From Schistosoma mansoni (taxonomy: Eukaryota; Platyhelminthes; Trematoda; Strigeidida; Schistosomatidae): a stretch of 64,000 nt of DNA. Of the stretch, positions 1 to 12,489 are shown one piece after another. The position numbers and the translations under genes were made by a program. Within the stretch, counting starts at the first letter, position 1; the number at the start of each line of letters is the position of its first letter. Under the pieces are notes generated by a model. It worked only from the letters and a program-made list of their open reading frames with translations, did no database searches and was not told the origin of the DNA. Location of the stretch: the NCBI RefSeq assembly GCF_000237925.1, contig NC_031496.1, positions 26,219,510 through 26,283,509 of the forward strand, given 5' to 3'.

Positions 1-140
1 ATCCCGCACTCGTGAGATTTGAATCCAAGACCTACCAGTCTCGCTCTAGTGCTTCCAGGTTTTCGATGGTCGTCTAGCTTCAAATGACTCATGATCTCAA
101 CTCTATAAAATTACTAAAATCTCCACCAAACCCCTTCTGA
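1..140. mobile_element. SINE2 foldback fragment at window edge
   Basis: 1-46 is a minus-strand piece spanning the B-box region (complement of GGATTCAAATCTCACGAG). It joins directly to the plus-strand 3' part (AGTGCTTCCAGGTTTTCGAT to AAACCCCTTCTGA). The element continues left of the window. Confidence 0.8.
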
Positions 141-3100
141 CAGTATTATTACTTCAAAACTATTAGTTTAAACAAGAAAATGATTCAGAATTGATGTCAT
201 ATTAACTTGGTAATTCTTATGAAACTATGAAAGCTAACTAGGAGATCCGTTATAATATATTTGATTATGATAATGAATAATATAAAATATAAAATCTTAT
301 AAATGAATATCATTGTTGAGATCAAAAAGCGATAACTAATGTGAGATTTGAAATAATCCAAGTTTCATGTTAGTTTACATTAATTACTTAACAAGAAACA
401 TATGAGTTGTCTTATATCGATTGAGTGTACGTGCGTGCCCTGTTTATATATGAACGTACTGATCCCCGCCAATTAGAGAGGAGTGAATTATCGATCGGAA
501 CAGTGATGCACAAAAACCGTATTAGCAGTCTTGAGCACTTATCAGTCTTGCTTTTTGCCTAACCCAGCCAGTTAAGTCCCGAACACCAATAACAGCTTCT
601 GCAGTGTCAATCATTATTCTCAAACATACTGAGTTTATATATCAATCAAACTGACCACATCGTACCATAAAATAGAAAATAACATGTGTACAAGATTTAG
701 CCAAATGTGGCTGTGAATAGAGTGAACAGTAATTAATAGACTGGGTATAACTCAGGAATGGTAAATCGTGCGGTAATAGTCTATGGGTCAAAATAAAGCT
801 CATAATAAAAGGAACATGAATATGAATAGTTCAGTTACTTAACAATACAATACAATAGGAAATATACATATCATATTGGTCCATAAATAGTCCTCAAAAC
901 TTACCATTCATAATTCTCCTCGGGATATAACAAGATGGTATAAAACTCTTTGAATAACCTGGTTAAATATCATATCAAATCACTTGTTTTCACCAATGAA
1001 AAAGTAATTTCTCAAACAAGTAAGACTATACTATACTACCAGCTTTGAATGATGCAAGAATTAATTCGAAATTTTGATTACTCTTATCAAAGTTAACATT
1101 CTGTTACCAGAAGGACACTGAAACTGTAAATTCATAAAAAGTTTCTACACACGACGAACAAGTAGTTCAAGGTTTTGTAATCGATGTTTTTCTATCCTGA
1201 AATTATTTTCTCACACTGAAAACTAATTTTGTTTGGTAAATCAAATGTTATTCTTTAAACTTAAACGGTTTATCATTTTATGAGTAGTATGCTAATGAAA
1301 TTAGTATTGTTGTGAAAAATTTATTTGGTTTATTCATAAGATCTATAGTAAGCCCGTAGAATTTTTTTCAATTGTTTGTCTACTTTCTGTAATTTAGACA
1401 TTTAGTCCACCATCTAAAATTATGTGCGAGTCTGATTGAACGCATATCTGCACACCAATCTTTACCCATCCCTCCACTGGTTGTTTACACAGGTAATCAA
1501 TAACTTACCCACGATCGATAAACACTCATTAATATACATGAACTTTTTTGACACTCTTACACTCTCTCGCTTACCGATATGCATGCCTTTTGTGTGCTTG
1601 AGGATTTTACAGATTAATAACAATACAATATCCCAACAAACGGTGTTCTGACTTCTGAATATTCTCGAGTAAATTTATATTACTACTAGGAGAATTGGCC
1701 TGCTTAAATACTGAGTTAACAGGATATCATCTGTTGAAGTCAAATAAAGTTGAATTAGTCCCTATTAATCCACAAAGAATAATAACACATTTTTGAAATA
1801 TTCTATGCCAAGAGTTACATGTTGTACTAGAGATATACAATATTGAATGAAAGAATTATTATTTTTTGCCCAAACACTACTGAAACACCACTAAAATAGT
1901 CAAGCAAATATTCTCCATGGTTTGTTATTTTACGAATTATGTTACTTGTAAGTAGTATGTTTTATCCCGATAAAAATCATCCCTTCCTTTTGCGAAGGTT
2001 TAATTCGATTCATGATAATTAAAAACTTAATAGAATACACCTCTTCTAAGTGCTCAGAATACTTGTAATAAGTACAACTCATTCTTTTTTATCGGAATGT
2101 GAAAATGACAGTGTGAAAGCAAAAAGAAGCTCAGTAATTACTCCTTCTGATCCAGCTTAAAAGCCGAGTAAAAACCCATGAGTTGCAGTTCCTTTGTTTA
2201 AACTCAACTACCAAACAAATAACTTTAGTGGATTACTAAATAGTAGATGGTTCATTATTGTACGAAGGCTCAAATAGTTCATAGTTTCTGTTTATCATTG
2301 CTCTTTTTTACTAAAATTTACTGAATACCGATTTGTATCCTTAAAAGCTTTCATGAATAACAGCAAATCCCCAACCTATCAAAAACTAGTGACTTTTTCT
2401 TCTGCGGTGTATACTTTAACAAGCGTTCTAAATATTTTTCAGTTCGATCATTCCCGGTTCGTTTAAAGACTTTTGAAATTGTACATGAGGAATAATGAAC
2501 TTGATTGAGAGTGTAATAATAATTTGGATGTATTTTGTACAACGGTCTGCAAAACTCTCTTTAGGTTAACTCTGTTATTTTGTTGTTAGAATTATCAGAG
2601 ATGGAAGTTTGTTTGTTAAAATGTTCGGAGTCCTACTGAGAAGTTAATCTTAAAAGAAATAAGATGCTGAGATTTTTAATTGTTCAGACTAATATAAAGT
2701 TAAGACTTCCATTTCGACAATTACCAGCATATTCATTCATCATGGTTCTATACTAACCTATAGCTAATGATAAAATCAATATCAGTTAACAATTAATTAG
2801 TTAACAATACTGAAAAGTCATGAATATAGGTGAAAGTAGAGATGAATGGTTAAGGAAATAATACAAAATGGTTTACAACTAGGCGAGTTACAGAACTTAT
2901 TGATATTATCTATTAAATTGTGATAACTTATAAAATCGCCATGTGTTATGAGGTCAGATTTTCAGTTTGACAGCTCCCATTATAGCCTTCGATAAACCTG
3001 AATTCGATGGACGATAAACTTAGTTCAAAAGTCGTTGATTTTCTTATGTTAGTCCAAGATGGTTGACAAATCATTTAATACCGACTGATATTATTTATTA

Positions 3101-3837
3101 TCACACTCTTGATGAGACAAATAAAGAAATATACAATAAACCAATACTGAGAAAACTAGCTTGCCATAATACCAAGAAATTCCAGCCTTCTGCCTATATA
3201 TAAATGTCATTATGTTATCCTAACCTTATAAATCCTAAAGTTTAATAACAGAATATAATGAATTGTGATGTTAAAGTAAGGAGTTGTTGATTTCTAATGT
3301 AATCTAGGGAATAAATGTACGTTAAAAATAGACTGACTGACTGACTGTCTCTCTAATTGGACACATACATATATCAAATTAATTGTTGAAACGCATACAT
3401 CACACGTATTGTTTTTTAAATTAAATACGTATAATCATAAATATCATTATATAATTACAGTTCGATTTCAAATGATTGGATCTTATGAGTTTTAAGACAT
3501 TTTGTGAAAATTGACAGTTTCTTAAGATCATTCATTTTGAATATAGTTTGCATCACAAGGTGAATTTAGTTCGACAAACATTGAAAACCAGAAACTATTG
3601 AATATCTGCTAGCTCCTAGTTTGAAACTTTTTACCAGAATGTACCAGCAATTCAACCACAGATATAACATAGGACTTTTAGATCGCACGATTATTATGTT
3701 ACCTGAGTTGTCATTCAGTGGTTTCACATTTACGACTTTTAATGTATCTGGTGCAAAATGTATATATATTTACAACACAGATCCGAAGAGAATCATCAAA
3801 TATCAGTTACATTTTTTCTACGAATATTGGTAACCAC
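141..3837. other. AT-rich intergenic DNA
   Basis: No gene or named element seen. 420-800 is less AT-rich and could be an unclassified old repeat, but no structure supports a call. A GACT microsatellite lies at 3331-3347. Confidence 0.5.
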
Positions 3838-6466
3838 CTATACTCAAAACTCCGCCTGTAGCTTCTCTAGAGTTACTGCCGGTCCCAAGTCCGGCTAAAG
3901 GAGGAAGGTTAGGCATTGGGTCGGCAACCCTATACCGTAGAAAAAAATCTTGCTAAAAAATCGCTAACCAGAAAAAATTATTCAGACTATTTAAACTCTG
4001 CCCTGGAAGTTGAAGGAAGAATTATGACGCCTCAGGATGAAAGCCGAGATTCTCCGGAAGTCAAGAGGCCGATGCCCCTTCTAACAACGAGAGCAACGCT
4101 TAGTATAGGTACATGGGACGTCCGGATAAAATGAGAGACCCGGAATATCAGCCAAATAGCAACGAAAATGAGGAGATACAAATTGGCAGTACTTTGAATC
4201 AGCGAAACACATTGTACCCAAGCTGAACAGCAAAGGCTAGATACGGGAGAGATGCTGCTGTACTCAGGTCACGAAAACGAAAATGCCGCACATACTCAGG
4301 GATTTGCTCTAATGCTTTCCAAAGAAGCACGAACTGCACTTGTAGGATGGGAATCTCACGGATCCAGAATCATCAAAGCATTATTGAAAGTAAAGAAAAA
4401 GGGAAGCACAATGAATGTTATCGACTGTTGTTATGCACCCACTAATGATAGCAACCACGACATTTAGGATCAGTTCTATGAGAGGCTGCAATCAATCATA
4501 ACGAAACGTTCAAGAAAGGACCTCACCATCCTGGTGGGAGATCTAAATGCTAAAGTCAGAGAGGACAACACCAGATATGAAGATATAATGGGACGACATA
4601 GACCGAGAGAAAGAAATGAAAATGGGGAGAGATTCGGAAATCTATGTACATTCAACGAATTGTTTATAGATGTCACACTATTTCCACACAAACGAATACA
4701 CAAAGCTACATGGATCTCACCGGACCACACCACAGAGAACCAGATAGATCACATTTGTATCAACAAATAATTCCAAAGGGCAATGGAAGATCTGAGAACC
4801 AGGAGAGGAGCTACCGCAGCTTCAGATCATCACGTGGTTGTGGCAAAGATGAAACTGAAAATAAAGAAGCATTGGACAGCCGGACGAACAGAATTAAAAA
4901 ATTCAATACAACATTCCTTCGAGTTACTGACAAACTCAACGAATTCAAGATAACTCTCAACAACAGCTTCCAAGCCTTACAGGATCTACTGAAAAAAGAA
5001 ACTTCGATGGAGGACAACTGGAAAGAAATGAAAGAAGCACTAACTTCAACGTGTCAGGAGGTTCTGGGTCGCAAGAACCATCATCATAAGGAATGGATGT
5101 CTATGGGAACCCTGGACAAGATTGAAGAAAGAAAGAACAAGAAGGCAGCAATTAACAACAGTCGAACAAGAGCAGAGAAAGTCAGGGCACAATCTGAATA
5201 TACAGAAGCAAACAAGCAAGCGAAGTAGAGCATTAAAGCTGACAAGCAGAAATACATGGGAGAACTAACAACGATGGCGAAGAAAGCTGCAAGTGAAGAG
5301 AATATGAAACAACTATATGATACAACGAAGAAACTAGCAGGGAGATATGGCAAACCGGAGAGAATCATTAAGGACAAAGAAGGCAAGACAGTCACGGAGA
5401 TTCAAGAACAGAGGAGCAGATGTGTGGAAAGCTCAGAGGAACTGCTGAATAGACCAGCCCCATTGAATCCACCGGAAATCGAAGCAGCACACAGAAACCT
5501 CCTTATAGATGTCACTCCACCAACGGTCGAAGAAATCAAGATGGCCGTCAGACAAATCAAGAATGGGAAAGCAACAGGACCTGTCAATACACCAGCTGGA
5601 GCCCTGAGGTCACATAGAGAAGCAACTGCGAACATGCTCCGCATTCTATTGAGGAACATTTGGGAGGAAGAACAAGCGCTACTGACATACTGGGGAGAAC
5701 GATACCTCATCAAGATACCAAAGAAACGAGATCTGAACAAATGTGGGAATTATAGAGGCATCACACTGTCGTCAGTACCAGGAAAAGTTTTCAACAGAGT
5801 GTTGCGGAACCGGATGAAAGACTCAGTAGACGCCCAACTTCGAAATCAGCAAACTGGATTCCGTAAGGATCGGTCGTACACAGACCAAATTGCAACACTA
5901 CGGATCATCGTCGAACAACCAGTTGAGTGGAATTCCTTTTTATACATCAACTTCATTGACTATGAGATGGGGAAATATTTACGTACCTGGGAAGCACCGT
6001 TGATGAACAAGGAGGATCTGATTCCGATGTAAAGGCGAAGATTGGCAAAGCAAGGACCGCATTTCTACAATTGAGGAACATGTGGAACCCAAATCAACTG
6101 TCAAATAACTTCAAAGTGAGAATCTTCAAAACGAACGTCAAGACAGTTAGTCCTACTGTACGGAGAGCTGAAACGTGGAGAACTACTAAATCCATCGTCA
6201 AAAAAGTACAAGTATTTATAAACAGTTGTCTACACAAAATACTCAACATTCACTGGCCGGATACCATCAGCAACAGTCGTCTGTGGGAGAGGACAAACCA
6301 GTTTCCAGTTGAAGAGAAAATTAGAAAAAGATGTTGGAAGTGGATCGGACATACATTAAGGAAATCACCAAACTGCATTACGAGGCAAGTGCTAACTTGG
6401 AATCCTGAAGGGAAGTGGAAAAGAGGAAGGCCAAAGAATACATTACGCCAGGAGATACAACCAAAA
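3838..6466 (+). mobile_element. LINE family A copy, 5' end present, RT core deleted
   Basis: The copy begins with the same 5' UTR as the full-length element at 35.5 kb (CTCCGCCTGTAGC). It retains endonuclease pieces GDLNAKV, SPDHTTENQIDHICIN and SDHHVVV in several frames. A 258-codon open stretch follows at 5256-6032, covering the linker and early RT ([33 protein letters not shown]). At about 5963 it jumps from FIDYE straight to the C-terminal GNIYVPGK region, so the catalytic IADD segment is gone. The C-terminal domain at 6071-6466 includes [18 protein letters not shown]. The 3' end is lost where a SINE1 composite begins. It is older than the 35.5-kb copy, with many stops. Confidence 0.9.
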
Positions 6467-6483
6467 CAAAATCCTCCACCTGA

Positions 6484-6670
6484 GCTACAAATCTTCCCAT
6501 TAACGTTTAGGACTACAATTGATCAGTCCGTTATTGGCGGTACTGGGTTTGACTCCCGGAGTGAACATCAACTTTAGGGTACTGGTACATCCAACTGACG
6601 AGTCCCAAATAGTATAAAACGCGCGTTCTGGATTTCATTACAAACCACCATCCATCTTCGTAATGATAGT
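6484..6670 (-). mobile_element. SINE1 copy with 5' inversion, degraded
   Basis: The inverted tail module (AATCTTCCCATTAACG) at 6484-6537 joins a plus-strand B box (GGTTTGACTCCC), then a ribozyme remnant and CCATCCATCTTCG. It abuts the broken 3' end of the LINE A at 3.8 kb. Same head-to-tail inversion as the 12.2-kb copy, with a different breakpoint. Confidence 0.8.
6589..6633 (+). ncRNA. SINE1 hammerhead relic, stem II lost
   Basis: Core strand CTGACGA is kept at 6595-6601. The second stem II strand and GAAA are degraded to AGTATAAAAC. The cleavage triplet is GTT. Confidence 0.75.
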
Positions 6671-9190
6671 GTTGCAGTATATTTCACTAGAAGAAAACCA
6701 CTATCAATTTCTTTTACAAACAAAGAAAAATCAATCTATATTTCTTTTTTCTTACCTAGAAAGTACTTTGACTATATAACATTTATACTATCATTTATAT
6801 ATATATAATTGTCTGAATAAACAATATTACCATTTTGATTCCCACTAAACACATTCAAAATATCGAATAAATCAATAAGAGGAAAGAATTCCTTTTTCTC
6901 CCCCAAAAAATATGATAAACAAATAACTACGTTCATCTTTTTTTTCTTCTTCTTCTTGTTGTTTTTTCCATCTTCTTGTATTTGTTTTTGTTGTTACTTG
7001 GATTATTTTTTTGTTAGAACAGTTTGGAAGCAAAGTAAATTGACGATGGGCATATATACACAAATAGGTAGACATATGCGGACCTATACACATCAACACA
7101 GTTATATAAGAATGTCAACATACCATGTGTCATATTGAATTATTGACAAAGATACACAAAAATTGGTATCTGTCTAGTTTTACATCATTTTTTGTTGTTC
7201 GATTCTGCTTAAATCGTTATGGTAAAATAATAGAATGACTGCTTTAAGGCATAATAGTTATTAGATAAACATCATGCATTATGTTAGTCAAAGTCTATTA
7301 GTTACTAAATATCTTGTAACTGTGGATTAATGAGAATATATTGAAGAATCATGAGTTTTAGTTTCATAATTTAAATTCAAACATTCACCAGCTGGAAGTT
7401 CACTTTCACATGTACAATGACTCTTATTCTCCTTTTATTGATTATTATATTTTATCAGTTTTGACTTAGTTTTATGCAACTAAAGATTGATTATTAACCT
7501 AAATGTACAGATTAGCTAGATTTCTTCACACTACTTTATAAAACTCTATTCTTCGTGTTTGTATTGTATGGTATGTTAAAATCAACGAACTTATAGTTGT
7601 CTTGAATCAAGTTGAATTGTACCAGATTACAATAAGTGTTGATCGAATTCTATTGATATAATTCCAGTATAGCCACTAGTCCAAGTAACTGGACATTGCA
7701 AGTTTTATGTTTACATGTTGAGTGATCATTGTACTAACTATTTATAATTAACTATCAGATTGAATACAATACAGCAAAGAAATAATACTAACTTTAGTCA
7801 TTAATAATTATTTAGTTAACTGGTCTATTTTAAGTAGTTAATCAATATGGCCTGAGATTATGTATGGATATGAAGGTGATAGACATTTTACACAATCGTA
7901 TGATCATAAACCATGTTTGATGGACAAAATATTCAAGAGGATAAGATACAAATAATCAAGATTTATTTTACACAAAAAAGCGGACTAAGAGAGGAGATTG
8001 GACAGTATATAAAATTAGCAATATATGCTTTAAATATATCTATATATAAAGTTTATTCAGAGTTCTTAAGATTAAAATTATCCGTGTAAATAATTCACCA
8101 TATCTTCAGTCATTACAAACCACTTTGATTTGTTAATCACTAAATACCGAATCATGGCACCAATAGTACAAATGCTAGAAAGAAATCCAGTGGGTATATG
8201 TAACCAGAAAATATCTATTGGTGATTTTCGTCATGATTCAATATAAGCTGGGGAACTAAGAGGCACTTAACAGCTATTTCGTCTTATTAAAGCATACTTC
8301 AATAGCATACGCCTATAAACTTATATATCTATAGTAGGACAGTCAGGTTTTGTAGTAAAAGAACACCTTACCTCTAAATCATTGAGCTGACAAAAAGTAG
8401 TCCATGTTTCCAATATTGATTAATTCATAATATAGCCTAATCACCATCCCATCCCACTGGTGATATATATCTTACTCCCGATATGTCTTAACTTGATCAG
8501 TCACAACTTTTAACTAGGAATACTGGATCAATTACGACATTTTGATTTCATCCATTCATTCTTAACTACACCATAAATTTCATTCTATAGAGATTTTTAA
8601 TCAAACTGTTAGATGACTTTTAGTTGTCAGTATTTAGAATATTTATAAACTTTATTGGTGGAAAAAATCTTGTTATGAAATATTCTTGTTATCTTAATTA
8701 AACGACTATTAAACTATATCTGTAACAAGGATAATTTATACAGCACCTTTGCGATGTGTGGGCGAGAATAATAATGATTAGTTGTCTGCTTAGTCAAACA
8801 TGTAGAAAGTTTGACAGGTATCAGATGAGTTATATATTCCCCTATCCTTATTATTTATTATTTTTGACTAATTGTTCATTATTGTTGGATTGTGTAGGAT
8901 TTTGGTGCGGAAATATATTTACGTTCTAGTCAGGCTAACCTCGTGTTCTTGATATGAGTTGTGTTGAAGTCTTGTAGAGTAGACACTGAGAGGGAATCTA
9001 GTGTAGATATTCATCTAAGGTAAATTAAAGTCCCATTCTTGTTAAAAGGAAAAGGAATGTTATAACACTTTAGTTACATGAACCTTCCAAAACCATTAGA
9101 ATCTAGGTGGTGATTGAGTATTTAAATTAATGAACACTTCAAGTGTTTCATCAGTATTTGTTTTAGTTTGTACTTATTAAATGATACAAC
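6671..9190. other. AT-rich intergenic DNA
   Basis: Only simple TA and T-rich runs (for example 6797-6808 and 6936-6970). No coding signal on either strand. Confidence 0.5.
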
Positions 9191-9229
9191 AATATATATT
9201 ATTAAAGATGGATAGTGGCTAGCAGTGGA

Positions 9230-9274
9230 ATCCACGACGCGCGTCAAGTCCTATTTGGTACTCGTCAGCTGGAT
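9230..9274 (-). ncRNA. SINE1 hammerhead relic, GAAA lost
   Basis: In the inverted arm. Core strand CTGACGA is kept, but the opposite strand reads TTGAC where GAAAC is required, so it should be inactive. Same change as the copy at 12.4 kb. Confidence 0.8.
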
Positions 9275-9428
9275 GTACCTGCATCTGAGTTGATGTTCGC
9301 TCCGGGACTCGAACCCAGTACCTTTCGCTATCTGGACTCGGTGGCCGAGTGGATTACGCGATGATGTTTGAAGCGAAAGGTACTGGGTTCGAGTCCCAAT
9401 GTGAACATCAAATCTGAGATGCAGGTAC

Positions 9429-9473
9429 ATCCGGCTGACGAGTTCCAAATAGAACGAAACGTGCCTCCTGGAT
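9429..9473 (+). ncRNA. Sm-alpha-type hammerhead in SINE1, core intact
   Basis: Stem I ATCCGG/CTGGAT, core CTGACGA at 9435-9441, stem II GTTC/GAAC (9442-9445, 9452-9455), GAAA at 9456-9459, cleavage triplet CTC ending at 9467. Stem II differs from the family GTCC/GGAC at both partners, preserving pairing. Stem III has a C-C mismatch, so cleavage may be weak. Confidence 0.82.
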
Positions 9474-10101
9474 TCCACTGCTAGCCACTATCCATCTTTG
9501 CTTACCGTGCTTGTGAATTAAGGCTATATCGAGGCAATACGCACAGTATGCACATATGCCAATTAGAGGCTGACCAGTTGCAGTTCTAAACATGAATGGG
9601 AAGATTCAAACAAACAATACTAAGTGAATATATATTATCGATCACAACTTTCAATTTCTTTAATTCTTATCGACATCTCGTTGGTGTGTTTCTACATTAT
9701 TACTAGTTCGAAAAATATCACAGTCTACTTTGAAAGTTATTCGACAAACAGTTATAATACTGTTTACCTCAATCAATTTGAAAACATGTATCAATAGATT
9801 GGATAGGGGAATGTAGGTGATTGAATTTCTTTTGCTCTCTTAATTAAAGCTCTAAACACTTAGCTATTGAAATGCTACCAAACGAAAAACTGAATAGAAT
9901 TTATCTATGATAGCTCAATAATCAACAGAGTATAAAAGATTGAAGTATTGTGGAAAATGAGACGTTATTCCAATTTTATACATTTCAGAAATAATAATAA
10001 CAATATATATAAACGAATAGTATTGTTTTCGATTAGATCCTCATCAAGCTTTATTTTAAATTTCAGTAATATTTATATGCATATGAGAAATTTATATTAG
10101 G

Positions 10102-10640
10102 TTGAGATCATGAGTCAATTGAAGCTAGACCACCATGGAAAACCTGGAAGCACTGGACGGCCATTTCGTCCTATTGTGAGACTACTCAACGGTGCGCGTC
10201 CACGATCCCACCACCACAAAATCCCCCTTTGGATATGGACATATGCTCACTAGCGACTGGCTCCATGAAGGTATTTCCTCGAGTTCCAGTGAGAAGCAGT
10301 AACCAGTGGAGTTCAACCAGGTCTTTTGGGTGATATCAACTCACTGAAGACGTTGTTGAATTATTGCTCAATTTCGTGGATTGGTTGAAGTTTAGACATT
10401 AACACCGTTGGATGCCGGCCGGCCGGCTCAGTGGTCTATCGATTAAGTGCTCTGGTGCGAGACTGGTAATCCTGGGTTCGATCTCGCGAGTGCGGGATCG
10501 TGGACGCGCACTGCTGGGGAGTCCCATAATAGGACAGAACGGCCATCCAGTGCTTCCAGGTTTTCGATGGTGGTCTAGCTTCAACTGACTCACGATCTCA
10601 ACTATATAAAATTACTAAAATCTCCACGAAACCCTCTTCC
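10102..10640 (+). mobile_element. SINE2 composite: inverted arm plus full copy
   Basis: An inverted arm (10102-10210) carries the ribozyme half on the minus strand. A short plus-strand tail piece (CCACAAAATCCCCCTT) follows, then a complete plus copy from CATATGCTCACTAGCGAC. That copy has CCGG repeats, a tRNA-like head (CGGCTCAGTGG, then GGTTCGATCTC), a damaged hammerhead and the 3' end CTCCACGAAACCC. Ribozyme cores in both arms are mutated. Confidence 0.85.
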
Positions 10641-12034
10641 GTTTATACATATGTTGTTCTAAATCACAACTTGAGAAATTTTCAAATAATAATAAACAAG
10701 GAAACAACCAATAACCATTGGGATTGTATGATTTCTTTTGTTAAAAAAGAAAGATGATTTAAACAAATAATAAAATATTTCGTTTAAACAATATAAGGTT
10801 ACTTCAATACGTTCCTTGAAATCTCATAAGTAGGTAATAATTTCGTGATGCCATTTATTTGAGTGATTATTTGATTTTTTTGTTTATTTTTTCCAATAAA
10901 TACTTGCCGATAATCACTATGACTACAGAACAAAAAAACTTGAATTGAATGTTTATTATTGACAAAAAAATAATGGAATACAGTTTGATTGATTCGAAAT
11001 ATCCCAGTGAAAATAAATATTAGACCTATTTCTACCCAACTTTCATAAGCATACATAATCGATTAGGCCATAGTGTCAATTATCATCATCTTCTTCTTCT
11101 TCATTATTTCATCCACTGTAGTTGATTCATTCTGAAGTAGAATTCCAACTGGAGTAGGATAATATGACAGTGAAAAATATACGATTAAATGTCACAGAAA
11201 ATAACTGAAAATTCATCAGTTGTAATGCAACATAGGAGACTAGATAGAATGTAAACAACCAAAACAACGAAATAAACAATAATAGCTTTATGGTCAAAAA
11301 GAACCAATCAACATCAAGGTGTACGGGACAAACTGTGAACCACATGTGGAGAAATTCAAACACTTTATTTCTATCCGAAGTTTGTGCTGATGATGTCATT
11401 CAGAAGAACAATGAAAGCTCCACGACCAAACCATTTAGCTCAGAGAACAAAACTCCATCGAAATGTAAACAACAATATTAAACGTTCCAATTACTAGAAA
11501 CATTCTCGACTGTCTAGCTATTATTATTTATTTTCAATAATAATTAACATAGTGACTAAATTCAAAAATTTATATGAAATATGTTACTTAGGATGAATGT
11601 TTGTTGTTAATATGAGTAAATTTCATACATCATTATTGATTTATACAGTGTAAATCGATTCAATCTGATTAATGATTGAAAAATACTAAGTTACTGATTT
11701 ATTTAAAATGGAATTTAGTTGCCAACTGAATACATAAATAGTTAACTGGTTAATTGACTAACTAACTAAGTGACTGATCGGTTATGCAACAATAATAATG
11801 TTCAAACAAACACAACAAAAATTGATCCATTAATTTCAACCATCATTTTATTTGACTGTTTAGTTAACTGGTTAAAATGAAATAATGATCCGAGTAAGTA
11901 AACAGGTATCGATCATTAAGTAGTTACCAATATCATGTTGTGTTGTCCAAAGTGTTGGTTGGATTCAATTGATTAGGTTGGAGTGAAGCTAATTAAACTA
12001 AATGATTGAAAATCTAGATGGACACATTTTAAAG
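10641..12034. other. AT-rich intergenic DNA
   Basis: Open stretches near 10.8-11.5 kb lack any family likeness and overlap on both strands. I see no feature. Confidence 0.5.
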
Positions 12035-12181
12035 GTATGGATTCAGAAAGCTCGATTGGCTTTTGACAAATTAATTAACTTGTAGAGTAGTTCAGAGATC
12101 CTTTTGTCAAATACAGTGAAAGTGTGATGCATATCAGTCCTCCCTCTATTACTCTATAGCTGAAAAACATCCTATTTTATA

Positions 12182-12489
12182 TTCATTTAGTATTGTTTGT
12201 TTGAATCTTCCCATCGATGTGTTAGGGCTGCAACTGGTCAGTCTCTTATTGGCATATGTGCATACTGTGCTTATTGCCTTGATATAGCCTTAATTCACGA
12301 GCATAGTAAGCAGAGATGGACTCAGTGGCCGAGTGGATAACTCGATGGCGTTTGAAGCGAAAGGTACTGGGTTCGAGTCCCAATGTGAACATCAAATCTG
12401 AGATGCAGGTACATCCAGCTGACGAGTCCCAAATAGGACTTGACGCGCGTCGTGGATTCCAATGCTAGCCACTATCCATCTTTGCTTGC
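12182..12489 (-). mobile_element. SINE1 with 5' inversion and target-site duplication
   Basis: 308 bp flanked by CATCCTATTTTATA at 12168-12181 and 12490-12503. The tail module lies on the minus strand (12182-12316). The tRNA head, B box and hammerhead (12317-12489) run on the plus strand. The family 14-mer next to CCATCTTTGCTT occurs on both sides of the junction. It is inserted in an old LINE B. Confidence 0.92.
12413..12457 (+). ncRNA. SINE1 hammerhead relic, GAAA lost
   Basis: ATCCAG, CTGACGA and stem II GTCC/GGAC are intact. TTGAC replaces GAAAC at 12440-12444, and GTCGTGG replaces GTCCTGG at the cleavage side. Predicted inactive. Confidence 0.82.

Larger units (their letters stand above)
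9203..9626 (+). mobile_element. SINE1 (Sm-alpha-like) composite with inverted arm
   Basis: An insertion of 424 bp flanked by AATATATATTAT at 9191-9202 and 9627-9638. It begins with an inverted ribozyme-bearing arm (9203-9330). A complete plus-strand unit follows: tRNA-like head with A box (GGTGGCCGAGTGG) and B box (GGTTCGAGTCC), hammerhead at 9429-9473, CCATCTTTGCTTAC, then the tail ending AAACAATACTAAGTG. The duplication encloses the whole composite, so both parts arrived as one insertion. Confidence 0.9.

Noticed and set aside
420-800. Possible LTR-like or other old repeat
   Set aside because: No terminal repeats, duplication, primer site or second copy within the window.
3331-3347. GACT microsatellite resembling a LINE B tail
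   Set aside because: Neighbouring sequence has no family B 3' UTR similarity, so it is treated as a simple repeat.
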